64,000 nt of DNA, from the NCBI GenBank assembly GCA_963799415.1, contig CAWCXI010000034.1:62001-126000 (forward strand), in the 5' to 3' direction. The notes under the pieces are model-generated. The model was not told the DNA's origin and did no database searches. It saw only the letters and a list, made by a program, of their open reading frames with translations. Source of the stretch: JAMXLO01 sp963799415 (GTDB lineage Bacteria; Pseudomonadota; Alphaproteobacteria; Acetobacterales; Acetobacteraceae). Position 1 is the first letter of the stretch, and each line of letters starts with the position of its first letter. The position numbers were made by a program, and so were the translations under genes. Shown here one piece after another: positions 9,580 to 19,912 of the stretch.

Positions 9580-10161
9580 CTAAAGCAGCTTCAGCGCCAG
9601 GAAGCCGCCGACGATACCGGCGGCAAGCAGGCTCGTCACCAATGTCAATCGCTGCTCGATAAAGTCGCGCACTGGCGTGCCAAAGCAGCGCAGCAAGGCG
9701 GCCACCAGAAAGAACCTCCCGCCCCGGGTCACGATGCTGGCGGCCATGAATACGGGAAAGCTGAATTTCGCAGCACCTGAGGCGATTGTGACCAGTTTGT
9801 ATGGAATTGGCGTCAACCCCTTGATCAGGATCACCGCGAGGCCCCACCGCGCATACCAGGCCTGAAACGATCCCAATGGGTCGGCGCCGAACAGTGCGTG
9901 TGCGAGCGGCAGGCGCATGACCTGGTCGAACACGAAGTAGCCGATCGCATAACCAAGTGCGCCGCCCACCACGCTGCCGACCATGCAGATCGCGGCGAAG
10001 CGCCATGCCCGATCCGGACGTGCCAGAATCATCGGGATCAGCAGCGCGTCCGGCGGGATCGGAAAGAAGCTGCTCTCGGCAAACGCCACGGCGGCAAGCC
10101 ACCAGAGCGCGCGCGGCGAGGCGGCCAGCGCAAGAGTGCGCATGTACAGGCGATGCAGCAT
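9580..10161 (-). CDS. YqaA/DedA-type (VTT domain) membrane protein
   Basis: 193 residues, polytopic membrane protein. The characteristic block FAESSFFPIPPDALLIPM (about 27-44) and the later KGLTPIPYKLVTIASG (about 114-129) define the YqaA branch of the SNARE-associated/DedA superfamily. Four or five hydrophobic segments are visible. DedA-superfamily members are implicated in lipid (undecaprenyl phosphate) flipping and envelope homeostasis; the YqaA branch is poorly characterised. It lies 79 bases upstream of opgG on the same strand, so it could be the first gene of that envelope operon, with no sequence proof. Confidence 0.82.
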   Translation of the reverse strand: MLHRLYMRTLALAASPRALWWLAAVAFAESSFFPIPPDALLIPMILARPDRAWRFAAICMVGSVVGGALGYAIGYFVFDQVMRLPLAHALFGADPLGSFQAWYARWGLAVILIKGLTPIPYKLVTIASGAAKFSFPVFMAASIVTRGGRFFLVAALLRCFGTPVRDFIEQRLTLVTSLLAAGIVGGFLALKLL

Positions 10162-10246
10162 GGCGGTCTCCTACCACCGATCGCAGCCCCTGGTCACTGA
10201 TTCGCACCCGCCCTATCGTGCCGCCGCAACCATCCGAGGATCCTGC

Positions 10247-10717
10247 ATGCGCCGCATTGCCTGTCTGATTACGATCCTCGCTTTGGCGACGCTGCACATC
10301 GCGCCGGCTCGCGCACAAGGCAACCTGCCGCCGCATGCGTGGCTGTTCGGCGCCTGGACCGGCGGCCTGTTCCCGCCTCCCAGCACGCTCAGCGCCCAAG
10401 AGTGCCTCGCGCTGCCGGTCGTGATCTTCACCCGCGATATCGTGATGCGAGCGGTGATCACCGACCAGCTCTACGCTCAGCGCCTGGTGGAAACCGCGCG
10501 GGTCACGCCGGAAGGAGCGGAGTTCCGCTTCACCCGCCCGGTGGCGGAGGCCCCGGCCGGCCCGTTCAACCTGTCACCCGGCGGCGCCAGCAACGATGTC
10601 GGCTTCGGCTGCTCCAGTCCCGATTACCTGCGCGTGCAGCGCCACGGTGAGAACGAGATCACCTTCCCCGGCTGCACTGATTTCCCCTACCCGCTCGTGC
10701 GCTGTTCGGCGCGCTGA
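10247..10717 (+). CDS. hypothetical secreted protein
   Basis: 156 residues from ATG 10247, with CGAGGA just ahead. A signal peptide is clear (residues 1-24, hydrophobic core, cleavage after APARA). The mature part begins with HAWLFGAWTGGLFPPP, has four cysteines that could form two disulphides, and ends at LVRCSAR. No family was recognised. It starts 85 bases from the oppositely oriented YqaA-like gene, so the two may share a divergent promoter region, and it sits 23 bases before the TPP-enzyme gene on the same strand. Confidence 0.6.
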   Translation: MRRIACLITILALATLHIAPARAQGNLPPHAWLFGAWTGGLFPPPSTLSAQECLALPVVIFTRDIVMRAVITDQLYAQRLVETARVTPEGAEFRFTRPVAEAPAGPFNLSPGGASNDVGFGCSSPDYLRVQRHGENEITFPGCTDFPYPLVRCSAR

Positions 10718-10740
10718 GACCATCAGGAGACGTCATTGAC

Positions 10741-12414
10741 ATGACCCGTTCCGTTGCACGCCTGCTCGCCGAAAGCCTGGAGGCGCACGACGTCGATCAG
10801 ATCTTCTGCGTGCCCGGCGAGAGCTACGTCGGGCTGATCAATGCGCTGACCGATATGAACTCACTGCGGCTGATCGTGTGCCGGCACGAGGGTGGCGCCG
10901 GCTACATGGCCGTGGCCGACGGCCGTCTGCGCAACCGCGCCGGCTGCTGCATCGTGTCGCGGGGGCCGGGCCTGTCGAATGCCATGGTGTCGTTGCATTC
11001 CGCTTATCACGACGCGACGCCGATGGTGATGCTGGTCGGCCAGGTTGAGCGTAAGGATTTCGGCCGCATGGCGCTGCAGGAGCAGAACTACGCGCGGCTG
11101 TTGTCGGACGTGACCAAGTCGGTGATCGAGGTGATCGAGCCGGAGCAGGCCTCCGAGGCGATCGCGCGTGCGTTCCATCTGGCGGAGAGCGGCACGCCCG
11201 GTCCGGTTGCGGTGATCCTGCCAGAGGACCTGTTCGACGCGACCACCGATGTCGAGGTCGATCAGCCGCGTCCGCGCGTTCTGTCCGGACCACGGAGCGA
11301 CGACCTGGATCGCCTCGCGGACATGCTGGCGAAGTCTGAGCGGCCACTGATTCTGGTGGGCGGCGCGCTGCTCGGCGATGCTCTGTATGACGAGGCGGTA
11401 TTCGGCGATCTGCGGCGATTGGCGGAGGATTGGATGCTGCCGATCTCGCCCACGCATCGCCGCCCGCAACTGTTCGACGCGACACATCCGCACTACGGCG
11501 GCTACATGGGCATCCGCGTGCCACCTGCGCTGATCACGGAGATGAAGCGCGCCGACCTGATGGTGGCGATCGGCGAGCGGCTGACCGACAGCGTGAGCCA
11601 GTCCTACACCTTCCCCGCCGCGCCGCAGCCGCAACTGCCGCTGGTGCACATCTGGCCGGACGCGAACGAAATTGGTCGCGTATGGCGTCCCGAACTCGGC
11701 ATCGCCGCCTCTCCGCATGAGGTTGTGAAGGCGCTGCTGAAGCGCGGCGCGCCGGCGGGCGCTGAGAAGCGTCGCGGCTGGGTCAGCGGACTGCACGCAA
11801 TCCACCGCAAGCTGCTTGCGAAGGAGTGGGATCCGACGCCGGATGGTGTGAATTTCGCTGCCATTGTTTGCGAGGTGGACAAGCATCTGGCGCCGGATGC
11901 CACGGTAACGTCAGATGCCGGCAACTTCGGCAGCTTCATTCACCGCTATATCGGCTTCAAGCCAGGACAGATCTTCCTGTCGTCGGTGGTGGGCGCGATG
12001 GGCTCCGGCATGCCGATGGCGGTTGCCGCCACCTTGCGTCGGCCGGGCAAGCAGGTGATCGCATTCATGGGCGACGGCGGCGCGCTGATGGCCGGCAACG
12101 AGATCGCCACCGCGGCTCAGTATGGCGGCGCGCCGATCATCGTGATCTCGGACAACCGGATGTACGGCACGATCGGCATGCATCACCACGTGCGCTATCC
12201 GGGGCGGCCGTTCCAGGAATTGATGAAGCTCACCAATCCTGACTTCGCCGCATGGGGACGTTCATTCGGCGCCGAGGGGATCACCATACGCGACGAATTG
12301 GAGGTGGCCGACGGCATCGCGCGCGCTTTCGCCGTGAAAACCAAGCCCGTGGTGGTGCACTGCCACACGTCGGCGATTCAAATGAGTGCGTGGCGCCGGT
12401 ACGAGCCAAAGTAG
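10741..12414 (+). CDS. thiamine-pyrophosphate enzyme, acetolactate-synthase-like
   Basis: 557 residues with the three TPP-enzyme domains. The catalytic Glu lies in CRHEGGAGYMA near residue 50, a central nucleotide-fold domain spans about 190-340, and the TPP/Mg motif GDGGALMAGNEIATA...DNRMYGT lies near 445-480. Relatives include acetolactate synthase, oxalyl-CoA decarboxylase, benzaldehyde lyase and sulfoacetaldehyde acetyltransferase. The specific reaction cannot be assigned. No small regulatory (IlvH) subunit gene follows, and the neighbours are acyl-CoA and flavin enzymes, so a catabolic decarboxylase or lyase is more likely than branched-chain amino acid synthesis. Confidence 0.85.
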   Translation: MTRSVARLLAESLEAHDVDQIFCVPGESYVGLINALTDMNSLRLIVCRHEGGAGYMAVADGRLRNRAGCCIVSRGPGLSNAMVSLHSAYHDATPMVMLVGQVERKDFGRMALQEQNYARLLSDVTKSVIEVIEPEQASEAIARAFHLAESGTPGPVAVILPEDLFDATTDVEVDQPRPRVLSGPRSDDLDRLADMLAKSERPLILVGGALLGDALYDEAVFGDLRRLAEDWMLPISPTHRRPQLFDATHPHYGGYMGIRVPPALITEMKRADLMVAIGERLTDSVSQSYTFPAAPQPQLPLVHIWPDANEIGRVWRPELGIAASPHEVVKALLKRGAPAGAEKRRGWVSGLHAIHRKLLAKEWDPTPDGVNFAAIVCEVDKHLAPDATVTSDAGNFGSFIHRYIGFKPGQIFLSSVVGAMGSGMPMAVAATLRRPGKQVIAFMGDGGALMAGNEIATAAQYGGAPIIVISDNRMYGTIGMHHHVRYPGRPFQELMKLTNPDFAAWGRSFGAEGITIRDELEVADGIARAFAVKTKPVVVHCHTSAIQMSAWRRYEPK

Positions 12415-12430
12415 GCAACGCCCCCAAACC

Positions 12431-12487
12431 CGTCCCGCAAGGGCGGGGAAGTGCCATCATTTCTCCCCCTCCCCTTGCGGGAGGGGG
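12431..12487. repeat. intergenic GC-rich palindrome, family B, copy 1
   Basis: Between the TPP enzyme and the LLM gene. Two adjacent hairpins are visible. The second has a perfect 9-bp stem (12465-12473 with 12479-12487) around a 5-base loop CTTGC. The same CCCTCCCC/GGGAGGG style recurs at 15639 and 40250. It may act as a terminator or RNA-stabilising element; it lacks a T-run. Confidence 0.6.
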
Positions 12488-12530
12488 TCGGTGGGAGGAG
12501 GCAACGATATCAGAAAGCGAGCAGGACAAC

Positions 12531-13525
12531 ATGCTGCCACTCGACGACAGGCTGCGCTTCGGCATCCAGACCATCCACCGCCGCACCGAGCCGGCGTCCG
12601 GTCCATGGCTGCCAAGCATCGACGAGTTGGTCGAACTCGTCGAGCTCGTGGACAGCAGTGGCTACGATTCTCTCTGGGTCGGCGACCACATCTCGTTTGC
12701 CGTCCCGGTTCTCGACCCGTTGCTGCAGCTCGCGCAAGCGGCGATGGCGAGCCGGCGGCTGACACTCGGCACGTCGGTCTATCTGCTGCCGTTGCGTCAT
12801 CCCGCGCCGGTGGCGAAGCAGGTCGCCACTCTGGATCATCTCACCGAGGGTCGTCTGATCTTCGGCGTCGGCGTCGGCGGCGAGTTTCCACGTGAATACG
12901 AGGCGTGCGGCATACCGCGCAACGAACGTGGCCCGCGGCTGAGCGAAGGCATCGCGCTGCTGCGACAATTCTGGAGCGGCGCGCCGGTGAGCCACGAAGG
13001 CCGGTTCTATGGCCCTTTCACCGAAATCCCGATGCAGCCGCCGGCGCGGCAACGCGGTGGGCCACCGATCTGGTGCGGTGGTCGTTCCGACGGCGCGCTA
13101 CGACGTACGGGCCGCTTGGCCGATGGCTGGTTATCCTATGTTGTGACACCAGAAATGTACCGCGCTTCGCTGGAGACGATCGATGACCGCGGCGCGCGAG
13201 GCAGGGCGGCAGCGTGACCCGCTTCGGCACCGGGCATCTGCTGTTCACCCGCATCGACGACAGCTACGACAAGGCGCTCGACGCCGCGACGGAAACCCTC
13301 AGCGTTCGCTACGCGATGGATTTCCGCCGTGCCGCTCAGCGCTATTGCGCGCTGGGGCGTCCTGATCAGGTGGCCGAGCGCATCCGCGAATTCCATGCAG
13401 CGGGCGTCCGGCACATCATGCTCGATCTGCTCGGGCCCTACGAACAGCGGCATGATCAGATAACGCGCTTCGCCACCGAAGCGATGCCGCTCCTGCGTGA
13501 TCTGTCACTGAGAGAAGCGTCATGA
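12531..13525 (+). CDS. LLM-class flavin-dependent oxidoreductase (frame broken twice in this sequence)
   Basis: ATG 12531 opens a luciferase-like monooxygenase: YDSLWVGDHISF near residue 45, TLGTSVYLLPLRHP near 80, and GRLIFGVGVGGEFPREYEACG near 105-125. The frame is lost between about 13178 and 13210 and resumes, shifted by +2, in VTRFGTGHLLFTRIDDSYDK through to the stop at 13525. The total length (about 330) and C-terminal sequence are normal for the family once the frame is corrected, so two one-base insertions are likely. Members use reduced FMN or F420. The stop overlaps the next start as ATGA, indicating an operon with the acyl-CoA synthetase. Confidence 0.78.
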
Positions 13526-15724
13526 GTTCGGCTCGTCGCGATCTGACCGCCATGCTGCGACCGCGCTCGATTGCGCTGGTCGGCGCCACCGATCGCTCGC
13601 GCTGGTCGCAGAACACGTTCGACAATCTGATCAACCGGAAATATGCGGGTGAAATCCACCTGGTGAATCGCCGCGGCGGCACAGTGCACGGCCGCAGTGC
13701 AGCCACGTCGTGTGCCGCAATCGGCGCGCTGATCGACCTTGCGCTGCTGATGGTCCCGATGCAGGCGATCGATGAGGCGTTGGCGGATCTCGCGGCAGCC
13801 AAGGTGCACAACGCGGTGATCCTGACCTCGGGTTTTGCCGAGACCGGCCACGATGGCGCCGATCATCAGGCACGGCTCGCGTCACTGGCACGCCAGCACA
13901 ATGTATCGCTGCTCGGCCCTAACTGCCTGGGTTTCGTGAACTTCATCGACAACGTGCCGCTGTGGACCGGCGGTTTTCGTGCACCCTCCAAGCCCGGTTC
14001 GATCGCAGTCGTCACCCAGAGCGGCGCGAACGGCAGCTTCATCTCCAGCCTGGCGGCGCAACACGAGATCGGTCTGTCGCACATGATCTCGACCGGCAAT
14101 GAGGCCGACCTCGATTGCGCGCACTTCATCGATCATCTGATCGACCAGCCTGACGTGCGCGCGATAGCGCTGTTCGCCGAGACGATCCGCCATGCGCCAA
14201 GCTTCGCCGCCGCAGCACGGCGCGCGATCGCTGCAGCCAAGCCGATCGTCGTGCTGAAGATCGGCCTGTCCGAAGTTACCGCACGGTCCGCACAGGCGCA
14301 CACCGGCGCGCTGGTCGGCGATGACCGCGTTTTCGACGGCGTATGCCGCCAATACGGCATCGTGCGCGTGGAGTTGATCGAGGACCTGCTGTTCACTGCC
14401 GATGTGATCACCCGCACCGGCGTGCTGCGGCCGCAGGGGCTCGGCGTGGTATCGATCTCCGGCGGTGCGTGCGAAATCGCCGCGGATCGCGCGCAGGTGC
14501 TGCATTTGCCGATGCCTGCCCTGTCGGACGACGGCGGTCGCCGAACTGCGCACCGCGCTGCCGAGTTTCGGCACGCCGCAACAATCCGCTGGACATCACG
14601 GGCGGCGCGGTATTGCAGCCCGATCTGTTCGAGCAGGGCCTGCGCATCCTGGGCAGGCAGCCGGAGTTCTCCGCCCTCGCCTGCCTGTTCGACGTGCCGG
14701 TCGCCGACGAGCATGCGACCGAATTCGTGCTTGCCGCATTGCGCCACATCGCGGCGGGCCTGAATGCTGCCAACGTGCCCGCTCTGATGCTCAGCCACAC
14801 GGTGAAGCCGGTGACCGCAACTTCCACGCGCATCATCGAGGAGATCGGTCTGCCCTACGTCAGCTCCGGTCTGCATCACGGCATGAATGCACTCGGCAAT
14901 GCATTCTGGTGGTCGGAGCAGTATCGCCGGCTCGCCGGTGCATCGGCGTCGATTGCGACGATCGCTGACGCAAGCGAGCGGCCGCGCTCCGAACGCGCGA
15001 CGCTGCGATTTCCTCGCGCGGTGCAACGTGCCGGTGGTGCCGACGACATTGGCGCGCGACGCGGATCAGGCGGTCGGCGGCGGCGCGTGCGATCGGTGGC
15101 CGCGTGGTGCTGAAGATCGCCTCCGACGACATCGCGCACAAGAGCGATATCGGCGGTGTCGTGCTGAACCTCGAAGGCGATGCCGCGGTCGCCGAGGCGT
15201 TCCGGCGCATCATGGCGGTGGCACCCGCCGGTGCGCGCGTCGATGGTGTGCTGGTGGCACCGATGCGCAGCGGCGGGTTGGAGCTGTTCGTCGGCTGCAC
15301 GCGCGATCCGCAATGGGGGCCGGTCATCGCGGTCGGTCTCGGCGGCGTGTGGGTGGAGGTGCTGCAGGATGTTGCGCTGCGCCCGCTGCCGATCGACGCG
15401 ACGGAGGTGAAGCGCATGCTCGCCGAACTGCGCGGTGCCAAGCTGCTGCACGGCGTGCGTGGCATGCCGGCCGCCGATCTCGATGCGGTCGCCGCGGTGA
15501 TCGCGCGCATCGGCGATGCGGCGGTGGCGCTCGGGCCGGACCTCGAGGCGCTGGAGGTCAATCCGCTGTGGGTGCGTGGCGGCGATGTCGAGGCGCTGGA
15601 TGCGTTGGCGGTATGGCGGACTTGGGAGAGCCCATTCTCCCCCATCCCCTTCGCCGGCGAGGGGAGTCGGGGGAAGCCCGGCAACGCAACCTCGGCGAGG
15701 GGGAGGAACGTGCGATGGACCTGA
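13522..15724 (+). CDS. acyl-CoA synthetase, NDP-forming type (frame broken four times)
   Basis: The N-terminal CoA-binding Rossmann domain (IALVGATDRS near 16) is followed by two succinyl-CoA-ligase-like domains with GPNCLGFVN near 133 and VVTQSGANGSF near 161. The phosphohistidine is in AQAHTGALVGDD near 257. The frame advances by one at about 14537, 14579, 15013 and 15077; the reading continues through PLDITGGAVLQPD, NVPVVPTTLARDAD and the ATP-grasp part VVLKIASDDIAHKSDIGG. The reaction is acyl-CoA formation from acid, CoA and ATP with ADP release. The last roughly 30 codons run through a palindromic repeat and overlap the next gene, so the true C-terminus may be near 15630. Confidence 0.8.
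15639..15673. repeat. GC-rich palindrome, family B, copy 2
   Basis: CCCC-rich and GGGG-rich arms around TTCGCCGGCGA. It is placed at the junction of the synthetase and the acyl-CoA dehydrogenase genes, inside the extended reading frame of the former. It resembles the copies at 12431 and 40250. Confidence 0.5.
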
Positions 15725-16909
15725 GCCTGTCCGACAAGCATCGAGCCTTGCAGGACGAAGTGCGCGCCTTCATCCGCGAACACGGCCACAAGTCGCCGAA
15801 GCTCGGCGGCGGACGCAAGCGGCCTGACCAGAAGGCGCTGGACTGGCAGAAGCTGCTGGTCGACCACGGCTACGTCGCGCGCACCATCCCGCGCGAATAC
15901 GGCGGCTTCGGCGCGGAACCGGACGTGCTGGAAGCGGCGGTGATCGCATCGGAATTCGCCGCCGCCGGCATCTATGCCGGGCCTGACCAACCAGGGCATC
16001 AGCATGCTGGTGCCGACACTGCTGGAGGTCGGCACCGACGAGCAGAAGAAGCAGTGGATCGAGAAGACCATCCGCGGCGATGTCGATCTGGTGCCAGGGT
16101 TATTCGGAGCCAGGCGCCGGCAGCGACCTCGCGTCATTGCAGACCCGCGGCGTGCTGCAGGACGGGCATTTCGTCGTCAACGGCCAGAAGATCTGGACCA
16201 GCTCGGCGCACTACGCCGACATGATGTTCCTGCTCTGCCGCACCGAACCGGACAAGCCGAAGCACGACGGCATTTCCTATCTGCTGCTGTCGATGAAGAC
16301 GCCTGGCATCGAGGTGCGACCGTTGCGCACCATGACCGGCCGCGCCGAGTTCAACGAGGTGTTCTTCACCGACGTGCACGTGCCCGAAGACCAGATCGTG
16401 CTCGGCCGCGGCAAGGGCTGGTATGTCGCCAACGTGACGCTGAAGCACGAGCGCTCGATGATCGGCAACGCCGAGAAGATGACGACGCGGCTGGAACAGC
16501 TCATCGCGCTGCTGAAGTCGAATGGCCTGCTCGGCATGGCGGAATACCGCGACAGGTTGCTGAAGCTTCAAGGCGAGGTGATTAGCCTGGAAGGCGCACA
16601 ACCTGCGCCTGCTGACCGAGACCGCGCAGGGCGTCGATTCCGGCGTCAGGCGCATGATCATCAAGTATGGCGGCACAATGCTCGGCTTCCGCCTCGCCTC
16701 GCTCGCAGTCGACGCCCTCGGCACTGACGGCCTGCCGTTCGAAAGCGCCGGCGAGGATGCCGAGGACGATGACGCGACGACATGGAACATCGACTATCTG
16801 TACGATGTCGGCCTGATGATCGGCGGCGGCTCCAACAACATCCAGAAGAACATCATCTGCGGAACGCGGGCTCGATCTGCCGCGCGAGCCAAAGATCGCG
16901 AGGACCTGA
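15715..16909 (+). CDS. acyl-CoA dehydrogenase (frame broken four times)
   Basis: ATG 15715 follows GGGAGGA and gives MDLSLSDKHRALQDEVRAF, a standard ACAD start. The conserved CQGYSEPGAGSDLASLQT and the following KIWTSSAHYADMMFLLCRT block (flavin and substrate binding) and FNEVFFTDVHVPEDQ are present but in successive frames. One extra base is needed at about 15981, 16091, 16590 and 16862. In the corrected frame the protein ends at TGA 16907-16909, overlapping the next ATG, at about 396 residues, a normal ACAD size. It catalyses alpha,beta-dehydrogenation of an acyl-CoA, with electrons passed to ETF. The pairing with a second ACAD is typical of ACAD alpha/beta heteromers used on steroid-like or branched acids. 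Confidence 0.82.
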
Positions 16910-17977
16910 TGGAATTCGCCCTCAGCGAGGAACAACGCCTGTTCGCCGATTCGCTGCGCAGTCTCCTGGCAGATCGCCTGCCGATCGAAGCGCTTCGCCG
17001 CCATGCGGAAATCGGCAGTGGCTTCGATGCCGCATTATGGGAAAGTCTGACCGAACTCGGCCTCCCCGGCCTGCTGGTACCCGAACGCTTCGGCGGCGCG
17101 GGGCTCGGCGTGCTGGACGCCGCAGTTGCAGCCGAGGCTCTGGGCGGTGCCGCAGCATTCGCGCCATTCGCCGGCAGCGTCGTCATGGCAACGCCTCGCG
17201 TTCGTACACGGCGCGACGGAGGAATTGCAGGACGCATGGCTGCCGCGCATCGCCGCCGGCGAGGTGCGCTTTGGCGTGGGATTCGGTAACGCTGTGACCC
17301 TGACTGCCGGGCGTCTCTCCGGGCGTGTCGCAGCGGCAATCGATGCCGGCTCGCCGACGCATCTGTTGGTCTATCTGTCCGACGGCAATGCCGCCATCAT
17401 CGCGGCTGATGACGAAGGTGTCGCACGGCAAATGCACCGCAGCATCGATCGCACGCGGCCAGTGACCGACCTCACCTTCGACAATGCGCGCTCGGTGTTG
17501 CTCGATGCGGCGAACCAACCAATCGCGGCGGCACAGCGCGTGCTGGATGCCGGGCGCATTGTACTCGCCGCCGACACGTTGGGCGCCGCCCAACATATGT
17601 TTGATCAGGCACTCGCCTTCGTGAAGCAGCGCACGCAGTTCGGCCGTGTTATCGGCAGCTTCCAGGCTGTCAAACACCAATTCGCCGACATGGTGACGAT
17701 GCTGGAACCCTGTCGCGCCATGGTGTGGTACGCGGCCTACGCACAGGATGCGCTGCCGGGCGAGGCCCGACTTACGGCGCTGCAAACGAAGGCGCATCTC
17801 GGCGATGTCGGCCGCGACATCGCACGCATGGCGACGGAGGCGCACGGGGGCATGGGGTTCACCGACCTGCTTGGTCTCCACTACTGGTTCAAACGCATCA
17901 GCTTCAATCGCCAAATGCTGGGTAGCCCTGAGCATTGCCGTGATGAGGCCGCGCGCTTGCAGGGGTGGCTCACGTGA
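16909..17977 (+). CDS. acyl-CoA dehydrogenase, second subunit (frame broken once)
   Basis: Starts at ATG 16909 (MEFALSEEQRLFADSLRSLL) overlapping the previous stop (TGATG). The frame moves by one at the CC of 17194-17195, then runs to the stop at 17977. The corrected product is about 355 residues with LGAAQHMFDQALAFVKQR, QFGRVIGSFQAVKHQFADM and AHGGMGFTDLLGLHYW, all classic C-terminal ACAD helices. Translational coupling and the short, divergent N-terminal half suggest it forms a heteromer with the preceding ACAD, as in FadE-type alpha2beta2 enzymes; this is inferred from pairing. Confidence 0.82.
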
Positions 17978-17987
17978 ATCGTATGCC

Positions 17988-18698
17988 GTGATCGCCTTCG
18001 ACGTCCGGCACTACGACAGCATCGGCTCGACCAACGACGAGGCGATGCGGTTGGCACGCGAGGGCGCGGCGCACGGCACCGTCGTTCATGCGGACGAGCA
18101 GACCGTCGGCCGCGGCAGGCTGTCGAGGCGCTGGCTCAGCCCGCCCGGCAACCTCTATCTGTCGATCGTGCTGCGCCCGGATGTGCCGGCAGCGCGCTCC
18201 GTCGAGATAGGACTTGTCGCCGCGCTGGCGGTCGCGGATGCAGTGGACGCGCTGCTGCCGCAGCACGTGCGCGCTACGTTGAAATGGCCGAACGACGTGC
18301 TGGCGCGCAACGGCAAGATCGCCGGCATCTTGCTGGAGCAGGCGGACGACACGCTGATTCTCGGTATTGGTCTGAACATCCTCCAGGCGCCGAGCGGCGT
18401 CTCGTACCAGGTTTCAACCATCGTTGGCTGCGGCGGATTGGCCACCGTCGATGGAGCACGGGAAAAACTCCTGTCAGCGCTGGCTAACTGGTTCGGTATC
18501 TGGCAGCAGGAAGGCTTTCCGCCGATCCGTGCGAACTGGCTCGCACGTGCGCATCCGCTCGGCGCCACACTGCGCGTGCGGCTCGCGGACCGATTCGTGA
18601 TCGGCAGCTTCGCTGGCATCGATGATGACGGCGCGCTCCTGCTCGATGCGCCGGACGGTCGCACCCGCATCGTTGCAGGCGATGTGCAGGCGGGATAA
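17988..18698 (+). CDS. birA: biotin--[acetyl-CoA-carboxylase] ligase
   Basis: 236 residues from GTG 17988, the only in-frame start that keeps the SIGSTNDEAMRLA opening. Biotinyl-AMP site GRGRLSRRW lies near residue 45, followed by NLYLSIVLRP, KWPNDVLARNGKIAGILLE near 100 and a small C-terminal SH3-like domain with GSFAGIDDDGALLL. It attaches biotin to the carboxyl carrier protein of acyl-CoA carboxylases. No DNA-binding winged helix precedes the catalytic domain, so it is a monofunctional ligase, not a repressor. It lies 10 bases after the ACAD gene; the ribosome site is weak. Confidence 0.9.
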   Translation: MIAFDVRHYDSIGSTNDEAMRLAREGAAHGTVVHADEQTVGRGRLSRRWLSPPGNLYLSIVLRPDVPAARSVEIGLVAALAVADAVDALLPQHVRATLKWPNDVLARNGKIAGILLEQADDTLILGIGLNILQAPSGVSYQVSTIVGCGGLATVDGAREKLLSALANWFGIWQQEGFPPIRANWLARAHPLGATLRVRLADRFVIGSFAGIDDDGALLLDAPDGRTRIVAGDVQAG

Positions 18699-18739
18699 CG
18701 ACCAAACCGTCAATACGAACACGGGCCAAGGAGGCTGGT

Positions 18740-19810
18740 ATGGACTTCGGCATCGGCATCGCAACTTCGCACGATTCATGGAAGCTCGCGCAGCGCGCCG
18801 AGGAACTCGGCTTCACAAACGCCTGGTTCTTCGACACGCAGATGATCACCGCCGACTGCTTCGTCGCCATGGGTGCCGCGGCGATGAAGACCTCGCGTAT
18901 CCGTCTCGGTACCGGCGTGCTTGTGCCGTCCAATCGCATCGCCGCGGTGACGGCCAATGCCTTCGCCACGCTGAACGGCATGGCACCTGGCCGGATTGAC
19001 TTCGGCGTTGGTACAGGCTTCTCGGCGCGTCGCGCCATGGGCCTCGGCGCCATGAAACTCGCCGACATGGAAGAGTACATCCGCGTCGTCTACGGCCTGC
19101 TGAACGGCGAAACGCTGGAGACAAACATCGAAGGCAGGCGCAAGAAGATTCGCTTCCTCAATCCCGACTTCGGCCTGATCAACACACGCGATCCAATACG
19201 GCTGCACGTCTCGGCCTATGGCCCCAAGTCGCAGGCGCTGACGGCAAAGCTACATGCCGGGTGGAAGAGCTTCGTGTCCGACGTGCCAGGTGCCATGACC
19301 GCATTGGAGAGCATGCAGCAGAGCTGGAAAGCCGCAGGTCACAACGCTGGGGACCTTTACGCGACCGCCTGGGCGTGCGGCTGCGTTCTCGCAGACGGCG
19401 AACCCGCCGACAGTCCACGCGCAGTCGCGCAGGCCGGACCGCGCGCAGCGGTGTTGCTGCATCGCGCTGCGGATCTCGATATGGAGGGTTGGCAGAACAC
19501 ATCGCCGGTGCCGCCATCGGTGCAGGAACAGGTGACCGGCTACATCGACATGGCGCGCGGCTTCGAACCGCAGGATGCGCGCTATCTCAACAACCACCGC
19601 GGCCATTTCGTGTTCGTCAAGCCGGAGGAGCGGAAGTTCATCACCGCCGAATTGATCCGGCACACAACCTTCACCGCCACCGAGCAGGAACTGAAGCAGC
19701 GCGTCGAGGCCCTGCGCAGCGCAGGTTGGAGCCAGCTCGTCATCCCGATCACGCCCGGAGAGGAAGGCGCGCTCGAGGACTGGGCCCGGGTCAAGCGTGC
19801 ATTCGACTGA
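18740..19810 (+). CDS. LLM-class flavin-dependent oxidoreductase
   Basis: 356 residues, ATG 18740 behind AAGGAGG. TIM-barrel luciferase-like fold: FGIGIATSHDSWKLAQRAEE at the start, FTNAWFFDTQM near 32, RIRLGTGVLVPSNRIAAVTA near 52-71, and PGRIDFGVGTGFSARRAMGL near 85-104. Members oxidise small organic substrates using FMNH2 or F420 (monooxygenases or dehydrogenases); the cofactor is not decidable by eye. It is a second, distinct LLM protein in the same strand block as the acyl-CoA enzymes, which fits a xenobiotic or terpenoid catabolic block. Confidence 0.85.
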   Translation: MDFGIGIATSHDSWKLAQRAEELGFTNAWFFDTQMITADCFVAMGAAAMKTSRIRLGTGVLVPSNRIAAVTANAFATLNGMAPGRIDFGVGTGFSARRAMGLGAMKLADMEEYIRVVYGLLNGETLETNIEGRRKKIRFLNPDFGLINTRDPIRLHVSAYGPKSQALTAKLHAGWKSFVSDVPGAMTALESMQQSWKAAGHNAGDLYATAWACGCVLADGEPADSPRAVAQAGPRAAVLLHRAADLDMEGWQNTSPVPPSVQEQVTGYIDMARGFEPQDARYLNNHRGHFVFVKPEERKFITAELIRHTTFTATEQELKQRVEALRSAGWSQLVIPITPGEEGALEDWARVKRAFD

Positions 19811-19912
19811 TTAGATTGAGATTTTCGCGTCTTACGGGTGACGCTACCCAGCGGCCTCAATCAGGCGTATCTTAGGTCCAGGAACAAGCCGATCAGAGGG
19901 GATACTAAAGCC

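Noticed and set aside
13178..17195. Programmed +1 ribosomal frameshifting
   Set aside because: There are many events at unrelated sites, without a common slippery sequence or stop context, and in several gene families not known for it. Sequence error explains them better.
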